Shown here piece after piece: positions 8,229-18,134 of a stretch of DNA of 64,000 nucleotides (position 1 is the stretch's first letter; every line of letters begins with the position of its first letter). The notes under the pieces were generated by a model. That model searched no databases, was not told the DNA's origin, and was given only the letters and a program-made list of their open reading frames with translations. The stretch is from Comamonas sp. GTDB taxonomy: Bacteria; Pseudomonadota; Gammaproteobacteria; Burkholderiales; Burkholderiaceae_C. Where the stretch lies: the NCBI GenBank assembly GCA_031277805.1, contig JAITLR010000019.1:182831-246830 (forward strand). Direction: 5' to 3'. The position numbers were made by a program, and so were the translations under genes.

Positions 8229-8531
8229 TCATCTCTCCTGTCAATCAATGGTTATTTCACGATCACACTATCAACAATAAGCATTGATTTACTCAACCTA
8301 TTGCTTAGCACGCCAAGAACTCTGCACACCATCAGTATGCATGCCTTGTGCTTGAGAAAAGTCCGGAGTCGCCCCAGATCGCTTAGCGATCTTCCCTAGG
8401 TTGCACACCTTGGTGTTGGACCCGGACAATTCTGGATTGGCGGCAGCCTTCAGGAGCACCGCCGCCAAACTCAGAGCGCCTTCCCATCCGCAGCCGGGAC
8501 AGTAGGCGAATTTTTAAAGCTGGACCCTGGC
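8229..8531. other. phaA-phaB intergenic spacer (303 bp)
   Basis: No gene is visible. A perfect hairpin AGATCGC-TTA-GCGATCT sits at about 8378-8394 without a T-run on either strand. The stretch 8240-8300 is AT-richer than its surroundings and may hold a promoter for phaB, which would then be transcribed both with phaCA and on its own. Confidence 0.45.
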
Positions 8532-9713
8532 TCAGCAGGCTTCCAGCGCCATGGCAACGCCCATGCCACCGCCGATGCACAAACCAGCCAAGCCCTTCTT
8601 GGCACCGCTGCGCTGCATCTCGTGCAGCAGCGTCACCAGAATGCGGCAGCCCGATGCACCAATGGGGTGACCGATAGCGATAGCGCCGCCATTGACGTTG
8701 ACCTTGGCAGTATCAATGCCCAGATCCTGATTTACAGCGCAGGCTTGCGCAGCGAAGGCTTCGTTAAGTTCAAACAGATCCACATCGCCAGCCTTCCAGC
8801 CTGCGCGGTCCAGTGCCTTGCGGGCGGCATAGACAGGACCCAGGCCCATGACTTCCGGAGCCAGGCCGCTGGTGGCATAGGAAACAATCTTGGCCAGAGG
8901 CTTCAGACCCAGGGCCTTGGCCTTGGCTGCCGTCATCACAACCACGGCAGCAGCGCCGTCATTCAAGCCGGAGGCGTTGCCAGCCGTCACCGAACCGGCC
9001 TTGTCGAAAGCGGGTCGCAGTGTAGCCAGCACATCGGCATTGGTCTTGCGGTTGATGTATTCGTCGGTGTCGAAAATGACGGGATCGCCCTTACGCTGAG
9101 GAATGCTCACGGGAACGATTTCATCCTTGAACTTGCCAGCGTCCTGAGCCGCTGCAGCCTTTTGCTGGCTGGCCAGCGCCAGCGCATCCTGCTGCTCACG
9201 GCTGACGTTCTTTTCCTTGGCTACGTTCTCAGCCGTAATGCCCATGTGATATTGGTTGTAAACGTCCCATAGACCGTCAACGATCATGGTGTCCACCATT
9301 TTCCAGTCGCCCATGCGTTGGCCGTCACGCGAGTTGGGCAGGACATGGGGAGACAGGCTCATGTTTTCCTGGCCCCCAGCCACCACGATTTCGCTGTCGC
9401 CGGTGGCTACGGCCTGAGCCGCCAGCATCACGGCCTTCAGACCCGAACCGCAAACAGCATTGATGGTCAGCGCAGGCGTTTCCTTGGCGATGCCTGCTGC
9501 CATGGAGGCCTGACGTGCTGGGTTCTGGCCAGTCGCAGCGGTCAGCACTTGACCCATGATGACTTCACCGACCTGATCCTTGCCTACCTTGGCACGGGCC
9601 AGAGCCTCGCTGATGACGGTCGCACCCAGTTGCGTCGCAGGAATCTTGGCCAGAGAGCCGCCAAACTTGCCCACGGCCGTACGTACGGCGGAAACGATAA
9701 CGATGTCTTCCAT
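8532..9713 (-). CDS. phaA: Acetyl-CoA acetyltransferase (beta-ketothiolase)
   Basis: Condenses two acetyl-CoA to acetoacetyl-CoA. The product has 393 residues, typical for biosynthetic thiolases. The start [19 protein letters not shown] at 9713 is chosen over an upstream in-frame ATG at 9821 because the extra 36 residues have no thiolase similarity and AAAGG lies before 9713. The acylated Cys is in [11 protein letters not shown] (about residue 89), the second site is [15 protein letters not shown] and the third CIGGGMG. It lies between phaC and phaB. Confidence 0.95.
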   Translation of the reverse strand: MEDIVIVSAVRTAVGKFGGSLAKIPATQLGATVISEALARAKVGKDQVGEVIMGQVLTAATGQNPARQASMAAGIAKETPALTINAVCGSGLKAVMLAAQAVATGDSEIVVAGGQENMSLSPHVLPNSRDGQRMGDWKMVDTMIVDGLWDVYNQYHMGITAENVAKEKNVSREQQDALALASQQKAAAAQDAGKFKDEIVPVSIPQRKGDPVIFDTDEYINRKTNADVLATLRPAFDKAGSVTAGNASGLNDGAAAVVVMTAAKAKALGLKPLAKIVSYATSGLAPEVMGLGPVYAARKALDRAGWKAGDVDLFELNEAFAAQACAVNQDLGIDTAKVNVNGGAIAIGHPIGASGCRILVTLLHEMQRSGAKKGLAGLCIGGGMGVAMALEAC

Positions 9714-9852
9714 GATGTCGAACCTTTCTAGGTTTCTTTCCAGTGATGTGTGAAAGTGATCTGCCGCATGCTCATCGTGCTGACAAATCTCACCTATTGC
9801 AGTGCAAATGTTGCGCTGCAATATGGCGAATCATTGTGCATCAGAACAGGTA

Positions 9853-11742
9853 TCAGGCCTTGGCCAGAACATAGCGTCCGGGTGCATCTTCAATGGCGTC
9901 ATAGGCACTAGCGCGCCCATAGGCCTTAGGTGCCGCTTGTTGCTTGCCAGCGTGGCTGGCCAGCCACTCGCTCCAATCCGTCCACCAGCTGCCCGGATAC
10001 TCGGTAGCCCCGGCCAGCCACTCCTGCTGCAATGCTGGGAACTCGCCGTCCTCACGCAGCCAGTGACTGCGCTTGTTCTTGGCTGGCGGATTGATGACGC
10101 CCGCGATATGGCCGGATGCCCCCATGACAAAGCGCAAATCACCGCCCAGCACCTGGGTTGAGGCATAAGCGGCGCTCACGGGCACGATGTGGTCCTCACG
10201 CGAGCCATACAGATAAACCGGCATCTTCACCTGAGACATATCGATGGCCTCGCCACACACGGTCAGCGCGGCAGGCTTGATGAGGTTGTTTTCCAGATAA
10301 AGGTTGCGCAGATACCAAGCGTAGAAAGGGCCAGGCAGATTGGTGCTGTCGCTGTTCCAATACAACAGATCGAACGGCGGTGGCGTTTCACCCTTGAGGT
10401 AGTTGCCCACCACATAGTTCCAGACCAGATCGTTGGGGCGCAGAAAGCTGAAGGTGGACGCCATGTCCTGGCCCTTCATCAGACCGCCCTGGCCCATCTG
10501 CATCTCGCGGAAACGCACGACGGTTTCGTCGATGAAAATATCCAGAATGCCTGTGTCACCAAAATCGAGCAGCGTGGTCAGGAGTGTCATGCTGGCCACT
10601 GGGAATGGCATGGCCGCCGCAGCCTTGGCGTTGCTTGTCTTTGCTGCAACCCGGCTACGACTGGACTGCCTGGCTGCCGGCTTGGCTTCACCATGCTCAC
10701 GAGCATGACGTGCGGCCAGCACGGCCATGGCCGTTGACAGCATGGTTCCACCCACGCAAAAGCCTAGTACATTGATTTGCGGCGCTTCGCAGATGTCCTG
10801 CACCGTACTCACAGCCTTGAGCACGCCGCTCTCGATGTAGTTGTCCCAGGTCTGATGCGCCTGACTTTCATCGGGATTGCGCCAACTCACCACAAAGGTG
10901 CGATGCCCCTGGCTGACTGCATAGCGGATCAGCGAGTTGTCGGGTTGCAAATCCAGGATGTAGTATTTGTTGATGCAAGGTGGCACCATCAAGAACGGCT
11001 TTTCGTACACCTTGGCAGTCAGGGGCTTGTATTCGATCAGCTGGAACAGCTCGTTCTCGAACACTACTGCCCCTTCGGTAGTCGCCACGTTCTTGCCCAC
11101 GGTGAACAGACTCTCGTCTGTCATCGACACGTGGCCCTGGCGCATATCGGCCAGCAGGTTGGCAATGCCCTGGGCCAGGCTCTCACCCTTGGTCTCGACG
11201 ACTTTGTTCAGCGCATCGGCGTTGAGCGCCAGAAAGTTGCTGGGCGCCATCGCAGCAACCCACTGCTCCACCGCAAAACGCAGCCTGCTTTTTGTCTTCT
11301 CGTCGCCCTGCGCTGCCTCGGCCATTCCCATCAGCATGCGGCTGCCCAGCAGGTAGTTGGCGGCAGCTGCCGCCGCCATAGGACTGGCAGTCCATTGAGG
11401 GGCAGTGAAACGCCTGTCCTTGGAAAGCAGGGCCTGCACAGCCTGGTTATCACCCAAAGACTTCACAGCCTCCAGATATTCCTGCTGCAGGCTTTGGAGC
11501 TTGCCGGCATCGAACTGCACTGGCGTGCCGACTTGCCCCGCCAGTTGGGGCATGGCCGATTGCATGGCGTCCATGATTCCCGCCCATGGGCTGGGCATAT
11601 CGCCAAACCCAGGCACGCTTCCCAATGCACCGGGGGTAATGCCGCTCCATTGAGGTAGCGATTGAAGGCTCTTGCTCCACTGTTCTTGCCAGAACTGTTG
11701 AACGGAATGGGCTGTCTGGCCCCAGCTCGGGTCAAAATTCAT
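9853..11742 (-). CDS. phaC: Class I polyhydroxyalkanoate synthase
   Basis: Polymerises (R)-3-hydroxyacyl-CoA into storage polyester at the granule surface. The 629-residue product starts MNFDPSWGQTAHSVQQFWQ; an in-frame extension to 11832 is ignored because GAGG precedes 11742. The lipase-like box GFCVGGT places the catalytic Cys at residue 329; the Asp and His partners lie in SREDHIVP and GASGHIAGV. Immediately after the box there is a Lys/Ala/Ser/Arg-rich insertion of about 35 residues (roughly 346-381) that I do not recall from C. necator PhaC. First gene of phaC-phaA-phaB on the minus strand. Confidence 0.95.
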   Translation of the reverse strand: MNFDPSWGQTAHSVQQFWQEQWSKSLQSLPQWSGITPGALGSVPGFGDMPSPWAGIMDAMQSAMPQLAGQVGTPVQFDAGKLQSLQQEYLEAVKSLGDNQAVQALLSKDRRFTAPQWTASPMAAAAAANYLLGSRMLMGMAEAAQGDEKTKSRLRFAVEQWVAAMAPSNFLALNADALNKVVETKGESLAQGIANLLADMRQGHVSMTDESLFTVGKNVATTEGAVVFENELFQLIEYKPLTAKVYEKPFLMVPPCINKYYILDLQPDNSLIRYAVSQGHRTFVVSWRNPDESQAHQTWDNYIESGVLKAVSTVQDICEAPQINVLGFCVGGTMLSTAMAVLAARHAREHGEAKPAARQSSRSRVAAKTSNAKAAAAMPFPVASMTLLTTLLDFGDTGILDIFIDETVVRFREMQMGQGGLMKGQDMASTFSFLRPNDLVWNYVVGNYLKGETPPPFDLLYWNSDSTNLPGPFYAWYLRNLYLENNLIKPAALTVCGEAIDMSQVKMPVYLYGSREDHIVPVSAAYASTQVLGGDLRFVMGASGHIAGVINPPAKNKRSHWLREDGEFPALQQEWLAGATEYPGSWWTDWSEWLASHAGKQQAAPKAYGRASAYDAIEDAPGRYVLAKA

Positions 11743-11930
11743 GCTTACATCCTCATCAAAGCAAGCGACCAGCGAACTCAAGGTCGGGCGCCTGCGGAAT
11801 CTGCAACACGGCTCACACATACGTATTGTCACCTATGCGCCAGCCAACTCTGACAAAAATGATCGTCGTTTTCACTACAGTGAAGCTGTTTTTACACAAA
11901 ACGCCTTAGCACCACCACAGAATCGTCAGC

Positions 11931-12242
11931 ATGTATCTGATTGCCATTGCCTGGATGTATGTCGTCACCATGATGACCATTGCCGAGGCCGCCAGCCCTA
12001 ACGGCACCCTTCTGGGCGCCTTTTTTACCTTCTTGCTCTATGGTCTGCTGCCGCTTTCCATCCTGCTCTACATTTTGGGCACGCCTGGACGCAAACGCCG
12101 CATCAAGGAGCGTGAACACGCCCAGGCGCAGCAGCAGACCGCAGTGCTGTCCTCAGACCGCATCGCTCCGCCAGACGCAGGCGGCCAGACGACCACTGCT
12201 GCCCAACCGACCGGCATCGCGCCGATGCGAGAAAAACTGTGA
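11931..12242 (+). CDS. Small membrane protein (103 aa), unknown function
   Basis: Two predicted membrane helices (about residues 2-20 and 27-49) are followed by a positively charged patch (RKRRIKERE) and a Gln/Thr/Pro-rich tail. The gene is divergent from phaC, with 188 bp between the starts. Its last 90 bases overlap the end of pgeF on the other strand, so either the tail is real and overlapping or the conserved part stops earlier. No family recognised. Confidence 0.55.
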   Translation: MYLIAIAWMYVVTMMTIAEAASPNGTLLGAFFTFLLYGLLPLSILLYILGTPGRKRRIKEREHAQAQQQTAVLSSDRIAPPDAGGQTTTAAQPTGIAPMREKL

Positions 12243-13091
12243 TTCATTGCTGACCGTGCACCATTTCCGGCTGCCGTCATTGCCATAGATTTGCGTCACA
12301 CCCAAGGCCTGCAGGCGCCGGCGTGCGAGCTGTGGCAGATTGGCGAGATATTTACGGCCTTCAGCACCCGCCACCGGCTGGAAATACTGAATCGCCTGCG
12401 CATCATGGGCCAGGAATATCTCTCGTACCTCAGCGCCCACCTCAAAGGATTCGGGCCCTATGCAAGGGCCTAACCAAGCCTGGGTGCGCGCAGCAATCGC
12501 TCCTGCATCCTCACCGTCGATAGCTCCTTGCGCAAATGCAGCACGCACTTCATGGCAAAAAGACTGAAAAAGTGACTCCAGCACACCACCCGGCAACGGC
12601 CCCTCCAGCGTATTGCGCCCAGGCGGCATACCTGCGAGGCCGCGCCAACCGGCATGGGCCGCCCCTACAACCAGTCCCGACTGATGGGCCAGCAGCACAG
12701 GCAGGCAATCAGCCACCATGATGGTGCAGACAACTCCTGCATCACGCGTGACACAGGCATCAAAGGCCGCTCCCGCCGCCTCCTTCACATTGCTAGCATC
12801 CAACGCCAGCACATCCACACCATGCACCTGTCGCAAAAAGGCAGAGCAAGCACCCGGCGTCTGCGCAGAAATCACATTGCCCAGCAGCTCTCTGTTTCGC
12901 TGCACATGCTCAGGCTCGTCACCGACATGGTCCCCCAGATTCATGCTGCCCCATGGTTCCTGGCTCACACCGCCATCGCGGGAGGTACACAGAGCATGAA
13001 CACCATTGATGCCAGGCCAGTCCGGCATCAGCCAGGAGCGAGGGAAGGACGAAGTCTGCGGCTGTGTTTGCGGTTTTGGCAAAGAGTTCAT
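12153..13091 (-). CDS. pgeF: Peptidoglycan editing factor / purine nucleoside phosphorylase family (YfiH)
   Basis: 312-residue Cu-oxidase_4 (YfiH) protein. Members remove wrongly built muropeptides or act as purine phosphorylase/adenosine deaminase. Seen are HGVDVL, TIMVADCLPVLLAH, GAAHAGWRGLAGM (zinc-ligand His) and the GPCIGPESFEVG motif. The C-terminus SHRRDAGRLGSSGRLA matches the usual SYRRD...GR ending. The start MNSLPKP at 13091 is chosen because GGAG precedes it and the extra upstream residues lie inside the neighbouring gene. It begins 10 bp after the isomerase gene and probably shares its transcript. Confidence 0.86.
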   Translation of the reverse strand: MNSLPKPQTQPQTSSFPRSWLMPDWPGINGVHALCTSRDGGVSQEPWGSMNLGDHVGDEPEHVQRNRELLGNVISAQTPGACSAFLRQVHGVDVLALDASNVKEAAGAAFDACVTRDAGVVCTIMVADCLPVLLAHQSGLVVGAAHAGWRGLAGMPPGRNTLEGPLPGGVLESLFQSFCHEVRAAFAQGAIDGEDAGAIAARTQAWLGPCIGPESFEVGAEVREIFLAHDAQAIQYFQPVAGAEGRKYLANLPQLARRRLQALGVTQIYGNDGSRKWCTVSNESQFFSHRRDAGRLGSSGRLAACVWRSDAV

Positions 13092-13101
13092 GAATGCACT
13101 T

Positions 13102-13767
13102 TCACTCCGCATCTGGGCAAGCCGATGGATGAGCCTGCTGGAAAGCTGGCAGCGCATTGCAGCGCTCCACCACCGCCATCAGCCGCGGCAAGCCTTCCAG
13201 ATCCACATTGAAACGCTGGGCATTGAAGACCTGCGGAATCAGGCAACAGTCGGCCAGCGTGGGCGTATCGCCCCAGCAGAAGATGGATGGTGGCAGCCCA
13301 TCGGCCCTGCGCTCAGCCTCCAGCAGCGCCAGCTGACGCTCGAAAGCTTCCAGGCCCATGCGTGCCCAATGCGCATACCAGCCAGTCTTGGCTTCGTCAG
13401 ACACACCCAGATCCCGGACCAGATACTTGAGCACACGCAGATTGTTTAGAGGGTGAATCTCACAAGCCACCATTTGAGCCAGTGCCCTCACATGGGCACG
13501 ACCCAGAGCGTCCGAAGGCAGCAACGGTATCTGGGCATGGGTCTCATCGAGATATTCGATGATGGCCATGGACTGCGTGAGCCTGTGCCCGTCATCAAGC
13601 TCCATGGAAGGCACCAGCGCATCGCCCACATGATCGGCGTAGGCCGAAGCCTTTTGCTCGCCGCGCACCAGATGTACAGGCACAGATTCATGGCTCAGGC
13701 CTTTGAGCTGCAGCGCAATGCGCACACGATACGAGGCGGAGGAACGGAAATAGGTGTAGAGCTTCAT
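13102..13767 (-). CDS. maiA: Zeta-class glutathione transferase: maleylacetoacetate / maleylpyruvate isomerase
   Basis: 221 residues beginning [20 protein letters not shown]; the SSASYRVR signature with the glutathione-contacting serines is the hallmark of zeta GSTs that isomerise cis to trans using glutathione. The helix-rich C-terminal domain follows ([28 protein letters not shown]). It is divergent from a fumarylpyruvate-hydrolase-like protein with 159 bp between the starts, which points to the gentisate route (maleylpyruvate to fumarylpyruvate to fumarate and pyruvate) as well as or instead of homogentisate. The gene name is therefore provisional; nagL would fit the gentisate reading. Confidence 0.85.
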   Translation of the reverse strand: MKLYTYFRSSASYRVRIALQLKGLSHESVPVHLVRGEQKASAYADHVGDALVPSMELDDGHRLTQSMAIIEYLDETHAQIPLLPSDALGRAHVRALAQMVACEIHPLNNLRVLKYLVRDLGVSDEAKTGWYAHWARMGLEAFERQLALLEAERRADGLPPSIFCWGDTPTLADCCLIPQVFNAQRFNVDLEGLPRLMAVVERCNALPAFQQAHPSACPDAE

Positions 13768-13926
13768 GAGCGCAGCATAGCCCGAACCATGCAGCCAACC
13801 ACGCTGACCATGCAGCGGATACGTAAAAGCCGAAATGTATTTTTGCAGCACCTGGCTCAGGTCGTGGCACACTGCTTGCCACATCAAGCAATGCTGATTT
13901 CAGCGCATGTTTTTGCCGAGGACTTC

Positions 13927-14622
13927 ATGAGCTACGTGTTCACTCCCCCTGCTGTTGCCAGCCTCCCTGTTGTGGGCCGTGGCGAGCGTTTTCCAATCCA
14001 TCGCATTTACTGCGTGGGCCGCAACTATGAGGATCACGCCAAGGAAATGGGCTTTACCGGCCGCGAGCCGCCCTTTTTCTTCCTCAAGCCCGCAGATACA
14101 GCCCTGCCAGTTGAAGCCGGCAGCACGGCCCAGATGGCCTACCCCACCCTGACGCAGAACCTGCACCACGAAATCGAACTCGTGGTTGCCATCGGCAAGG
14201 CGGGCAAGAACATCAAGGCAGCAGACGCGCTGCAATATATCTACGGCTATGCCGTGGGCCTGGACATGACTCGCCGCGACCTTCAAAACGACATGAAGAA
14301 GCAAGGCCGCCCATGGTGCATTGGCAAGGGTTTCGAACAATCCGCCCCCATCGGTTCTGTCACTCCAGCTGATCAGGCGGGCGATATCGGCAACGCCGAG
14401 ATTTCTCTGCAGGTCAATGGCACAGACCGCCAGCGCAGCCACATCAACAAGCTGATCTGGAACATCGCTGAGACCATCGAACACCTGTCCGCTGCCTGGG
14501 AGCTACAGCCCGGTGACCTGATCATGACTGGCACGCCCGAAGGCGTGGCTGCCGTGGTCAAGGGCGATGTACTCGAAGGCGCCGTGGCCGGACTGACCCC
14601 GATCAAGGTGCAGATCGCCTAA
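13927..14622 (+). CDS. Fumarylacetoacetate hydrolase family protein, probably fumarylpyruvate hydrolase
   Basis: 231-residue FAH-fold enzyme. The metal-binding and catalytic segments are visible: [42 protein letters not shown] (HxxxE pattern for the metal), VGLDMTRRD and ITGTP-like MTGTPEGVA. Its length is close to acylpyruvases and NagK-type fumarylpyruvate hydrolases and half that of true fumarylacetoacetase. The start at 13927 has GAGGA just upstream; a longer frame back to 13453 only mirrors the opposite gene. It is divergent from the GSH-dependent isomerase that would make its substrate. Confidence 0.85.
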   Translation: MSYVFTPPAVASLPVVGRGERFPIHRIYCVGRNYEDHAKEMGFTGREPPFFFLKPADTALPVEAGSTAQMAYPTLTQNLHHEIELVVAIGKAGKNIKAADALQYIYGYAVGLDMTRRDLQNDMKKQGRPWCIGKGFEQSAPIGSVTPADQAGDIGNAEISLQVNGTDRQRSHINKLIWNIAETIEHLSAAWELQPGDLIMTGTPEGVAAVVKGDVLEGAVAGLTPIKVQIA

Positions 14623-14659
14623 AAATCCAGACACCACAGCCACTTAGGCTTGAAAAGCG

Positions 14660-14697
14660 AAAGGGAGCCGCTCAGCACTTGCAGGGCGGCTCCCTTT
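14660..14697 (+). terminator. Terminator after the FAH-family gene
   Basis: AAAGGGAGCCGC pairs with GCGGCTCCCTTT and is followed by a short T-run, 38 bases after the stop codon. Confidence 0.8.
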
Positions 14698-14698
14698 T

Positions 14699-14750
14699 TC
14701 ATAGCTATTTGCGCTCTATATACCTGCGCTTGGAGCTCTATTTGCTTATA
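14699..14750 (-). repeat. Dispersed repeat, long form
   Basis: CATAGCTATTTGCGCT, a short spacer and TGCGCTTGGAGC then CTATTTGC: the reverse-strand version of the short dispersed repeat, here extended by a second half carrying another GCGCTT core. It lies immediately before the NUDIX start codon. Confidence 0.5.
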
Positions 14751-14758
14751 GTTGCGGG

Positions 14759-15319
14759 ATGATTTTCCGCAGCCCCATCAAGTTCTGCCGCAACTGCGGC
14801 ACCGCAGTCACCTACCGCGTTCCTGACGATGGGGACACGCGCGAGCGCGCCGTCTGCCCAGCCTGCAACACCATTCATTACGAGAACCCCCTCAATGTCG
14901 TGGGCACCCTGCCCGTGCTTCAGGATGGCCGCGTCTTGCTGTGCAAGCGCAACATCCAACCTCGACTCGGCAGATGGACCCTGCCCGCAGGCTTCATGGA
15001 GCTGGCCGAAACCACGGCTGCAGGTGCCCAACGGGAAACCGATGAAGAAGCGGGTGCCGATATCGAAATGGGCCGTCTGTTCTCGGTGATCAATGTGCCC
15101 CAGGTCGGTCAGGTTCACTTCTTTTACCTGGCACAGCTCAAAAGCGAGCATTTCTATCCCGGCCCCGAAACCATGGAAGCACGCCTGTTCACCGAAGCCG
15201 AAATCCCCTGGGATGAAATCGCGTTTCGCACCGTCAAAGTGACGCTCGAACATTTCTTTGCCGATCGCAGAACTGGCCAGCTGGAACAGCCCAAGGTGCA
15301 TTGCCTGGACCTGCTCTGA
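14759..15319 (+). CDS. NUDIX hydrolase with N-terminal zinc ribbon
   Basis: 186 residues. The N-terminus has FCRNCGTAV and VCPACNTIHYENP, two CxxC pairs forming a zinc ribbon as in NudC-like and ADP-ribose NUDIX proteins. The NUDIX box GFMELAETTAAGAQRETDEEAG in pieces (GFMELAE ... RETDEEAG) follows at about residues 82-103 and supplies the Mg-binding glutamates. Substrate is probably a nucleoside diphosphate derivative. No strong ribosome-binding site precedes the ATG, whose upstream DNA is occupied by the dispersed repeat. Confidence 0.85.
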   Translation: MIFRSPIKFCRNCGTAVTYRVPDDGDTRERAVCPACNTIHYENPLNVVGTLPVLQDGRVLLCKRNIQPRLGRWTLPAGFMELAETTAAGAQRETDEEAGADIEMGRLFSVINVPQVGQVHFFYLAQLKSEHFYPGPETMEARLFTEAEIPWDEIAFRTVKVTLEHFFADRRTGQLEQPKVHCLDLL

Positions 15320-15617
15320 GCGAACTGACTGCACCGAAGAAGACCTTGCGCCAACAATCGCGTCAACAAAGCCGAGGCAGCTCGTGCCTGCGCAGGGTTC
15401 ACGTGCCACTCAAAAATAGCCTTTGTCTTACGCAAAGCGGGGTATCGCGTCCGGAAAATTTACTTTCAAACACATTTAAAACAATAACTAACACTCCAGC
15501 AGAGATGCCTCATGACAGCATGTTGCCATTGATCATATAGAAGAGACCGCCCGGCATTGCACCGCACTGCTTGGTTGGCCAAAGCCCTCGTACGAACAAG
15601 AGACATTCTCCAAAGTC

Positions 15618-18083
15618 ATGCAGGTCCCTTTGAGTCAAACCTTCAAATCAAGGCAGTTTCTGCAACGGATCTGGCCTTTGGTGTTGCTGGTCTTGGTGTT
15701 GATGCTCACCGCCAGCTCCAGCCTCTATCTGCTGTCGGCGGTACGGGGAATGACCAACGGAGAGAGCCTGTGGTCCAAGGCGCAAAAAGATGCCATCTAC
15801 TACCTTTCGCGTTATGCCGATGATGGCAAGCCGGCTGATCTGCAACGCTACCAGCAAGCGCTTCGTGTCCCTCATGGCGATGCCATGGCACGGGAGGCGC
15901 TCTACGCCACACCGCCACAGCTCGAGCGTGCCCGGCTCGGCATAGAGCAAGGTCAGAACCACCCCGATGATGTCAATTCACTGATCTGGCTGCTTCGCAC
16001 CTTTCGCCACATGCACTGGGTGCAAGATCCAGTCGCTCATTGGCGTCAGGGCGATGCCTATCTGCAGCAGCTCGACAACTTGGCTCGGGAAATCACCGCC
16101 GCCTACCAAAATGGCCGGGCCCAACCATATCTGATCAGCACCTGGAAGCGGGAAATCGATCAGATCAATGAAGGCGCCACTGCCGCTACCAAAGCCTTTA
16201 GCGACTCCCTGGGGCATAGCTCACGCGAAATTGTCGCTTTGCTGCTGGTACTCAATTGCAGTCTGGCACTAGTACTGATCGCTCTATGGACCTGGCATAC
16301 CATGCGTCTGGTCCAGCAACGCCAGCTCATGCAGGCAGGCCTGCAAAGCGAGATTGAGCGCGCCGAAACCACACTGGCTGCGCTGGGGGATGCAGTCATC
16401 ACCACTGACGCCGATGGCCTCGTGAACTACGTCAACCCCGTAGCCGTTGGCCTGCTAGGCAGCGTCAAATACAGCCATCTTGGCAAGCCTATCAAGCAGG
16501 TGTTGCAGTTCTATTCAATGGATTCCTCGTTCACCAGCGAAGGGCTGCTTAACCAGCTTCTATCTGAAGAACTGTCTGTTCGTGATGAGCAAACCCATTG
16601 GGTGCGCCGCGCGGATCACAGCATTGTGCCGGTCAAGGTCATGGGCAGCTCCATCGTGCGTGAGACGCAGACCGTTGGCACAGTATTCGTGCTGCGCGAT
16701 GTCTCTCGCGAGCAGCAATACATGGATCAGCTATCCTGGAATGCTCGTCACGACGTGCTAACCGGCCTGGAAAACCGTGACGAGTTCGAGCGACGCCTAC
16801 AAAAGCTGCTGCATCAGGGGCGACACCATGTCAAACCCTGTGCGCTACTCTATATCGACCTCGATCAATTCAAACTCGTCAACGAAACCAGCGCTCATTC
16901 TGCAGGCGATGAGATGCTGTGCGAGGTATCACGCATGCTGCAGGCCAACCTACGCGAGAGCGACTGCTTGGCGCGAATGGGAGGTGACGAATTCGGCGTG
17001 CTTCTGGAAAACTGCCCTCCAGCCAATGTCGCCGTCATTGCCGAAAAGCTGCGTATAGCGGCCCAGCAGTTGCAACTGAACTGGGGTGAAAAAATCCTGC
17101 GCACCGGCTTTTCCATCGGCGTGGTTCATATCCCTGGAGACGCAACCGATGCTTCCGACTTGCTGCGCATGGCCGACATGGCCTGCTATCAAGCCAAGGA
17201 GCGTGGACGCAACAAGGTCTTTGTCTATACCGCCGAAGACGGCGTGTACAGCCGCTATGTCAGTGAAATGGAATGGGCCAGCCGTATCCGCACCGCCCTC
17301 GATGAAGACAGGTTCTGCCTCTATGCCCAAAGCATTGCTCCGCTGCAAAAAGGAGGCCGTGAAGGCAGACACTTCGAAGTATTGCTGCGCCTGCGCGATG
17401 AGAATGGCCAGATCCTGTCGCCTGGAGCCTTTATTCCTGCAGCGGAGCGCTATGGCCTGATGCCAACGCTCGATCGCTGGGTCATAGCCAGGACGCTGCA
17501 AACACTGTCACAGCATATTCGCGGCAGCGCATCGATCGACACCTGCGCTATCAACCTCTCAGGGCCCAGCCTCGACGATGATGCTCTGCTGGAATTTGTG
17601 AAGTCACAGATACAACAGTACGACATCTCACCGCAGATACTGTGCTTTGAGATCACAGAAACCAGCGCCATTGGCAATCTCAGCAGCGCCACCCGCTTGA
17701 TTCAGGCGCTCAGGTCTATGGGTTGCCGCTTTGCCCTCGATGATTTTGGCGTGGGCATGTCTTCTTTGACTTATCTGAAGCAGCTACCCGTGGATTATTT
17801 GAAGATTGATGGCGGCTTTGTGCGCGACATGCTCCAGGACAAGAGCAATCACGCCATGGTGGAAATGATCAACCGCATCAGCCATATTCTTGACAAGAAA
17901 ACCATCGCCGAATTCGTGGAAAGCCGTGAAATTGCCAAGGCGCTCAAACAGATGGGCGTGGACTATGCTCAGGGATACGCCATCGCCCGGCCTCGTCCAA
18001 TGACCGCTGATTTTTTTGCCCCTACACAGGAAAATCAGCTGCCGCAGTGGTGCAACGCATTGGCGCTGAATGCGACAACTTGA
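15618..18083 (+). CDS. Membrane-bound PAS-GGDEF-EAL cyclic-di-GMP protein
   Basis: 821 residues. Membrane helices at about 20-41 and 207-228 enclose a periplasmic sensor domain rich in Gln and Arg. A PAS domain follows (about 250-370), then GGDEF with an intact MGGDEFGVLLE and an RESD inhibitory site five residues before it, then EAL with EVLLRLR, EITET, DDFGVGMSSL, LKIDGGF and the closing QGYAIARP. Both synthase and phosphodiesterase motifs are largely intact (EAL itself reads EVL), so the protein may make or degrade c-di-GMP depending on its periplasmic input. It is a single gene with a strong terminator downstream. Confidence 0.9.
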   Translation: MQVPLSQTFKSRQFLQRIWPLVLLVLVLMLTASSSLYLLSAVRGMTNGESLWSKAQKDAIYYLSRYADDGKPADLQRYQQALRVPHGDAMAREALYATPPQLERARLGIEQGQNHPDDVNSLIWLLRTFRHMHWVQDPVAHWRQGDAYLQQLDNLAREITAAYQNGRAQPYLISTWKREIDQINEGATAATKAFSDSLGHSSREIVALLLVLNCSLALVLIALWTWHTMRLVQQRQLMQAGLQSEIERAETTLAALGDAVITTDADGLVNYVNPVAVGLLGSVKYSHLGKPIKQVLQFYSMDSSFTSEGLLNQLLSEELSVRDEQTHWVRRADHSIVPVKVMGSSIVRETQTVGTVFVLRDVSREQQYMDQLSWNARHDVLTGLENRDEFERRLQKLLHQGRHHVKPCALLYIDLDQFKLVNETSAHSAGDEMLCEVSRMLQANLRESDCLARMGGDEFGVLLENCPPANVAVIAEKLRIAAQQLQLNWGEKILRTGFSIGVVHIPGDATDASDLLRMADMACYQAKERGRNKVFVYTAEDGVYSRYVSEMEWASRIRTALDEDRFCLYAQSIAPLQKGGREGRHFEVLLRLRDENGQILSPGAFIPAAERYGLMPTLDRWVIARTLQTLSQHIRGSASIDTCAINLSGPSLDDDALLEFVKSQIQQYDISPQILCFEITETSAIGNLSSATRLIQALRSMGCRFALDDFGVGMSSLTYLKQLPVDYLKIDGGFVRDMLQDKSNHAMVEMINRISHILDKKTIAEFVESREIAKALKQMGVDYAQGYAIARPRPMTADFFAPTQENQLPQWCNALALNATT

Positions 18084-18104
18084 TGGCGTAACCTTCTACA
18101 AAAA

Positions 18105-18129
18105 AAAGAGAGCCCTTAGGGCTCTCTTT
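18105..18129. terminator. Bidirectional terminator between the GGDEF-EAL gene and ygiQ
   Basis: AAAGAGAGCCC-TTA-GGGCTCTCTTT is a perfect 11-bp stem preceded by As and followed by Ts. It serves the two convergent genes. Confidence 0.88.
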
Positions 18130-18134
18130 GCCTT

